Part shown: positions 61,349-64,000 of the stretch, in pieces
Layout: the number at the start of each line of letters is the position of its first letter
How positions within the stretch are numbered: position 1 is the first letter of the stretch
Source of the DNA: Cytobacillus luteolus
GTDB taxonomy: Bacteria; Bacillota; Bacilli; Bacillales; Bacillaceae_L
Assembly (NCBI RefSeq): GCF_017873715.1
Contig: NZ_JAGGKM010000001.1
Coordinates: forward strand, 310,001-374,000
Direction of reading: 5' to 3'
DNA: 64,000 nucleotides
Notes under the pieces: model-generated
Told to the model about the DNA's origin: nothing
The model's database searches: none
What the model saw: only the letters and a program-made list of their open reading frames with translations
Translations under genes and position numbers: made by a program

Positions 61349-62620
61349 ATGGTGAAGAAGAATGTGTTTTTGCGTTTTGGTATGTTGTTCTTATTTGCTT
61401 TTCTATTAATCTTCGTTTCAGCATGTAGTTCAGATACTACAACAAAAGAAGAAAGCCCGAGCACAACTGAACAACCGAAGGAAGCGGCGAAGGAGGAACC
61501 TAAAGAGGAGCCTAAAGAGCCAATAAAAATTGGTGTTTTAGCTTCACTAAGCGGAGCACTAGAGGCTTATGGGAAACAAACAGTGAATGGCTTCGAATTA
61601 GGTCTACAGTATGCAACAGGTGGAACAATGGAAGTGAATGGCCGTAAGATTGAATTTGTAGTAGAAGACACTGAAACAAAACCAGAAGTTGCTATTAAGA
61701 AGGCTACTAAGCTATTAGAAGAAGATAAGGTTGATTTCATTGTGGGATCATCAAGCTCTGGTGATACTCTAGCGGTTCTTCCATTGGCAGAAGAGTATGA
61801 AAAAATCATGGTTGTTGAACCAGCAGTTGCTGATAGTATTACTGGTTCTGAATGGAATAAATATGTTTTCCGTACTGCACGTAACTCATCACAAGATGCT
61901 GTTGCTGGAGCAGCTGCTATCGCAAAAGAAGGCGTGAAAATCGCTACACTTGCACCTGACTATGCATTTGGTAGAGACGGTGTTGCAGCATTTAAGGATG
62001 CAGCAATTAAACTGGGTGCAGACATTGTCCATGAAGAATATGCTGACCCTGCAGCAACTGATTTCACATCTAACATTCAAAAGATCATCGAGGCAAAACC
62101 TGATTATCTATTTGTTGTATGGGCAGGAGCAAACTCTCCTTGGAACCAAATTGCTGATATGAAGGTACAAGAAAAGGGAATCAAAATATCTACTGGAGCT
62201 CCTGATATTGCTGCATTAAAAACAATGCAAGCGCTAGTAGGTATGGAAGGTTTCACAGTTTATCATCACACATTACCGAATAACGATATTAACAAATGGT
62301 TAGTTGAAGAACATAAAGCGAAGTTTAATGGTGAGGTTCCAGATCTATTTACACCAGGAGGTATGAATGCTGCGATTGCAATCGTTGAAGCACTTAAAAA
62401 GACAAATGGTGACACTGATACGGATACATTAATTAGCACAATGGAAGGTATGAGCTTTGAAACACCTAAGGGTACTATGACTTTCCGCCCAGAAGATCAT
62501 CAAGCTCTTCAAACACTTTACGCAATCCGTCTAGAAATGGTAGATGGTTTTGACTATCCAGTACCAGTATTAATTCGTGAACTTACTCCAGAAGAAACTG
62601 CACCTCCAATTTTGAACTAA
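61349..62620 (+). CDS. Branched-chain-type amino-acid ABC substrate-binding lipoprotein
   Basis: A LivJ/peripla_BP_6-family binding protein of 423 residues. The signal ends with lipobox FVSAC. A charged linker of EEPKEEPKEP repeats follows (about 47-58), and then the binding domain IKIGVLASLSGALEAYGKQ to the end. Ligands in this family are branched-chain amino acids, amides or urea; the sequence does not decide. ATAAGGGGGAAATGTA precedes the ATG. The two ATPase genes follow; the permease genes probably lie beyond the window. Confidence 0.9.
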   Translation: MVKKNVFLRFGMLFLFAFLLIFVSACSSDTTTKEESPSTTEQPKEAAKEEPKEEPKEPIKIGVLASLSGALEAYGKQTVNGFELGLQYATGGTMEVNGRKIEFVVEDTETKPEVAIKKATKLLEEDKVDFIVGSSSSGDTLAVLPLAEEYEKIMVVEPAVADSITGSEWNKYVFRTARNSSQDAVAGAAAIAKEGVKIATLAPDYAFGRDGVAAFKDAAIKLGADIVHEEYADPAATDFTSNIQKIIEAKPDYLFVVWAGANSPWNQIADMKVQEKGIKISTGAPDIAALKTMQALVGMEGFTVYHHTLPNNDINKWLVEEHKAKFNGEVPDLFTPGGMNAAIAIVEALKKTNGDTDTDTLISTMEGMSFETPKGTMTFRPEDHQALQTLYAIRLEMVDGFDYPVPVLIRELTPEETAPPILN

Positions 62621-62630
62621 TAGGTTTGCC

Positions 62631-62666
62631 TGAGTAGACTTCGGTATCATTACCGAAGTCTACTTA
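62631..62666 (+). terminator. Hairpin between binding-protein and ATPase genes
   Basis: GAGTAGACTTCGGTA pairs with TACCGAAGTCTACTT around TCAT. There is little T afterwards, so it more likely stabilises or partly attenuates the message than fully ends it. Confidence 0.7.
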
Positions 62667-62728
62667 TTCGAATAAACTGCGTTCTCTTCTGAAAATTAAT
62701 CCTCAAAATTTACAAGGTGGTGAAGAAG

Positions 62729-63499
62729 TTGACTTCAATTATTGAAACTAAGGATTTAACAATTGCGTTTGGGGGACATGTGGCAGTTGACAGTGTCAAT
62801 TTCACGGTTCCTAAGAATCACTTTAAGTCAATTATCGGCCCTAATGGTGCTGGAAAAACTACATTCTTCAACCTTTTAAGCGGCCAGCTAAGTCCAACTA
62901 AGGGGCAGGTGTTTCTAAAAGGTGAGGAAATTACAAAGCTTTCTCCAACAGTTAGAACACGAAAAGGAATCGGTCGTTCCTTTCAGATTACAAATGTTTT
63001 CCCGAATTTAACAGTATTAGAAAATGTAAGACTTGCTGTTCAATCGAGAGCAGGAGTTCGTTATCAAATGCTATCTCATTTTAAAAAGTTTACGCAATTC
63101 GAAGATAAATCGCATGACATTTTAAAGCTAGTGCTTCTTGATAATAAGTCGGATGCCATTGCTAAAAATCTTGCTCACGGAGAAAAACGTAAATTAGAGA
63201 TTGCGATGCTGCTAGCTCTTGAGACAGAGGTGTTGCTGCTAGATGAACCTACAGCAGGGATGTCACTTGAAGAGGTTCCAACAATCTTAGAGGTTATTAA
63301 AAAGATTAAGGCAGAAGGAAATCGAACCATCATATTAATTGAGCACAAGATGGATATGATCATGGATTTATCAGATAGTGTCATGGTGTTATTCAACGGC
63401 AAACTTTTGGCAGATGGTACACCAGAAGAAATCATGAATAACGAAACAGTACAATCGGCTTACTTAGGAGGGCTATATAATGACGACACCGCATCTTAA
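62729..63499 (+). CDS. Branched-chain-type ABC ATPase, LivG-like
   Basis: The first ATP-binding subunit, 256 residues. Walker A is GPNGAGKTT (about 36-44), then GRSFQITNVFPNLTVLENVR typical of LivG. The signature appears as LAHGEKRKLEIAMLLA, where LSGG is replaced by AHGE, as is normal for LivG. Walker B is EVLLLDEPTAGMS, and IILIEHKMDMIMDLSD has the switch His. The frame opens at GTG 62717, but AAGGTGG precedes the TTG at 62729. The stop overlaps the next gene by 20 bases. Confidence 0.9.
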   Translation: MTSIIETKDLTIAFGGHVAVDSVNFTVPKNHFKSIIGPNGAGKTTFFNLLSGQLSPTKGQVFLKGEEITKLSPTVRTRKGIGRSFQITNVFPNLTVLENVRLAVQSRAGVRYQMLSHFKKFTQFEDKSHDILKLVLLDNKSDAIAKNLAHGEKRKLEIAMLLALETEVLLLDEPTAGMSLEEVPTILEVIKKIKAEGNRTIILIEHKMDMIMDLSDSVMVLFNGKLLADGTPEEIMNNETVQSAYLGGLYNDDTAS

Positions 63500-64000
63500 A
63501 CTTGATGGAGTTGAAACTTATATTGACCAATATCATATTTTACAAGGCGTATCCTTCGAGGTACCAAGAGGTGAAGTTACTGTCTTATTAGGCCGTAATG
63601 GAGCAGGAAAAACAACAACCTTACGTAGCATTATGGGGCTTAACCCAGCGGCGAAAGGGAAAATTCTTTACAATGACCAAGAGATACAGGGATTGCCAAC
63701 CTATACAATTGCTAGCAAAGGAATTGGCTATGTACCTGAAGATCAAGGGATATTTGCTGATTTGACTGTAGAAGAGAATATGAAGGTTGCTATAAAAAAA
63801 GAAAATGATGAAACGAAGGAACGACTAGAGTATATTTTAAATTTATTTCCTGACTTAAAAACGTTTTGGAAAAGACGAGGCGGTAATTTAAGTGGAGGAC
63901 AAAAGCAAATGCTCTCTATTGCTAGGGCATATGTGAATGAAAATGACTTACTTTTAATTGATGAACCAAGTAAAGGTCTTGCTCCAATTATTGTTGAGAA
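63480..64000 (+). CDS. Branched-chain-type ABC ATPase, LivF-like (cut by window edge)
   Basis: The second ATP-binding subunit; about 173 residues are visible and the C-terminus is outside the window. Walker A is GRNGAGKTTTLRSIMGL. GYVPEDQGIFADLTVEENM is the LivF-type Q-loop region, NLSGGQKQMLSIARAYV the signature, and LLLIDEPSKGLAP Walker B. AGGAGGGCTATATA precedes the ATG within the end of the upstream ATPase gene, so the two are coupled. Confidence 0.92.
   Translation, partial: MTTPHLKLDGVETYIDQYHILQGVSFEVPRGEVTVLLGRNGAGKTTTLRSIMGLNPAAKGKILYNDQEIQGLPTYTIASKGIGYVPEDQGIFADLTVEENMKVAIKKENDETKERLEYILNLFPDLKTFWKRRGGNLSGGQKQMLSIARAYVNENDLLLIDEPSKGLAPIIVE

Noticed and set aside
63190-63210. Broken signature in the LivG-like ATPase (AHGE for LSGG)
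   Set aside because: LivG-type ATPases normally have this form.
1-64000. tRNA, rRNA, insertion sequences, prophage or integrase genes
   Set aside because: I looked on both strands and saw none. Repeats are present but without transposase genes.

Overview
The window is chromosomal DNA from a low-GC, endospore-forming Bacillaceae bacterium. The gene order largely follows the Bacillus subtilis prsA-to-sipV segment: prsA, yhaI, hpr, yhaH, trpP, serC, hit | ecsABC, yhaA, hemAT, hmoB | pbpF, hemEHY, yhfH, yhfI, lcfB, yhfN, comK, yhjD, yhjE, a sipV-type signal peptidase. Between these anchors sit genes I do not place in that segment, including a MocR/DJ-1 module, two c-di-GMP enzymes, Mn catalase, two ABC importers, the glyoxylate shunt and an S9 peptidase. 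I see no tRNA or rRNA gene, transposase, integrase or CRISPR array. The species cannot be named from the sequence alone.

Layout. 1-6.7 kb: protein folding and secretion (prsA), two tiny YjcZ-type proteins, the transition-state regulator Hpr, tryptophan uptake (trpP, with a TRAP-like leader), serine synthesis (serC), an 8 x 52 bp tandem repeat, and hit. 6.7-7.42 kb: the divergent hit/ecsA gap. It holds six evenly spaced Shine-Dalgarno/anti-Shine-Dalgarno motifs bounded by a terminator for each strand, plus three Spo0A-type boxes. 7.4-15.6 kb: ecsABC, an M20 amidohydrolase, a PAP2 phosphatase, a GDYXXLXY membrane protein and a lipoprotein deacetylase. 15.6-21.2 kb: a Gfo/Idh oxidoreductase and DJ-1 protein divergent from a MocR regulator, then an amino-acid permease and a LysE exporter. 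21.3-26.8 kb: signalling (HemAT oxygen sensor, PAS-GGDEF-EAL, Cache-GGDEF). 27-35.2 kb: an Na+/alanine symporter, hmoB, pbpF, and the haem operon hemEHY.

35.2-46.3 kb: a LacI-family regulator with a perfect operator over its own start site, yhfH and yhfI, then lipid catabolism (lcfB, a methyltransferase, an enoyl-CoA hydratase) with perfect cre sites and a FadR-like box. Mn catalase, a TrpXYZ-type ABC importer and azlCD follow. 46.3-57.3 kb: a Sco copper chaperone, an M48 protease, malate synthase and isocitrate lyase (the glyoxylate shunt), an IDEAL-domain protein, the competence factor ComK, an S9 peptidase, a TVP38 membrane protein and signal peptidase I. 57.4-64 kb: a 1079-residue ATPase/TPR/BTAD regulator, three 155-bp tandem repeats, and the start of a branched-chain amino-acid ABC operon that runs off the window.

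Functional links. Fatty-acid activation and beta-oxidation yield acetyl-CoA that the glyoxylate shunt can use. The cre sites suggest the fat genes are under carbon control. Haem synthesis (hemEHY) sits with haem users or handlers (HmoB, HemAT). Several genes belong to the stationary-phase and sporulation programme (Hpr, ComK, YjcZ-like proteins, PbpF, Spo0A boxes). Start codons were chosen by Shine-Dalgarno spacing, so several differ from the longest open frame.
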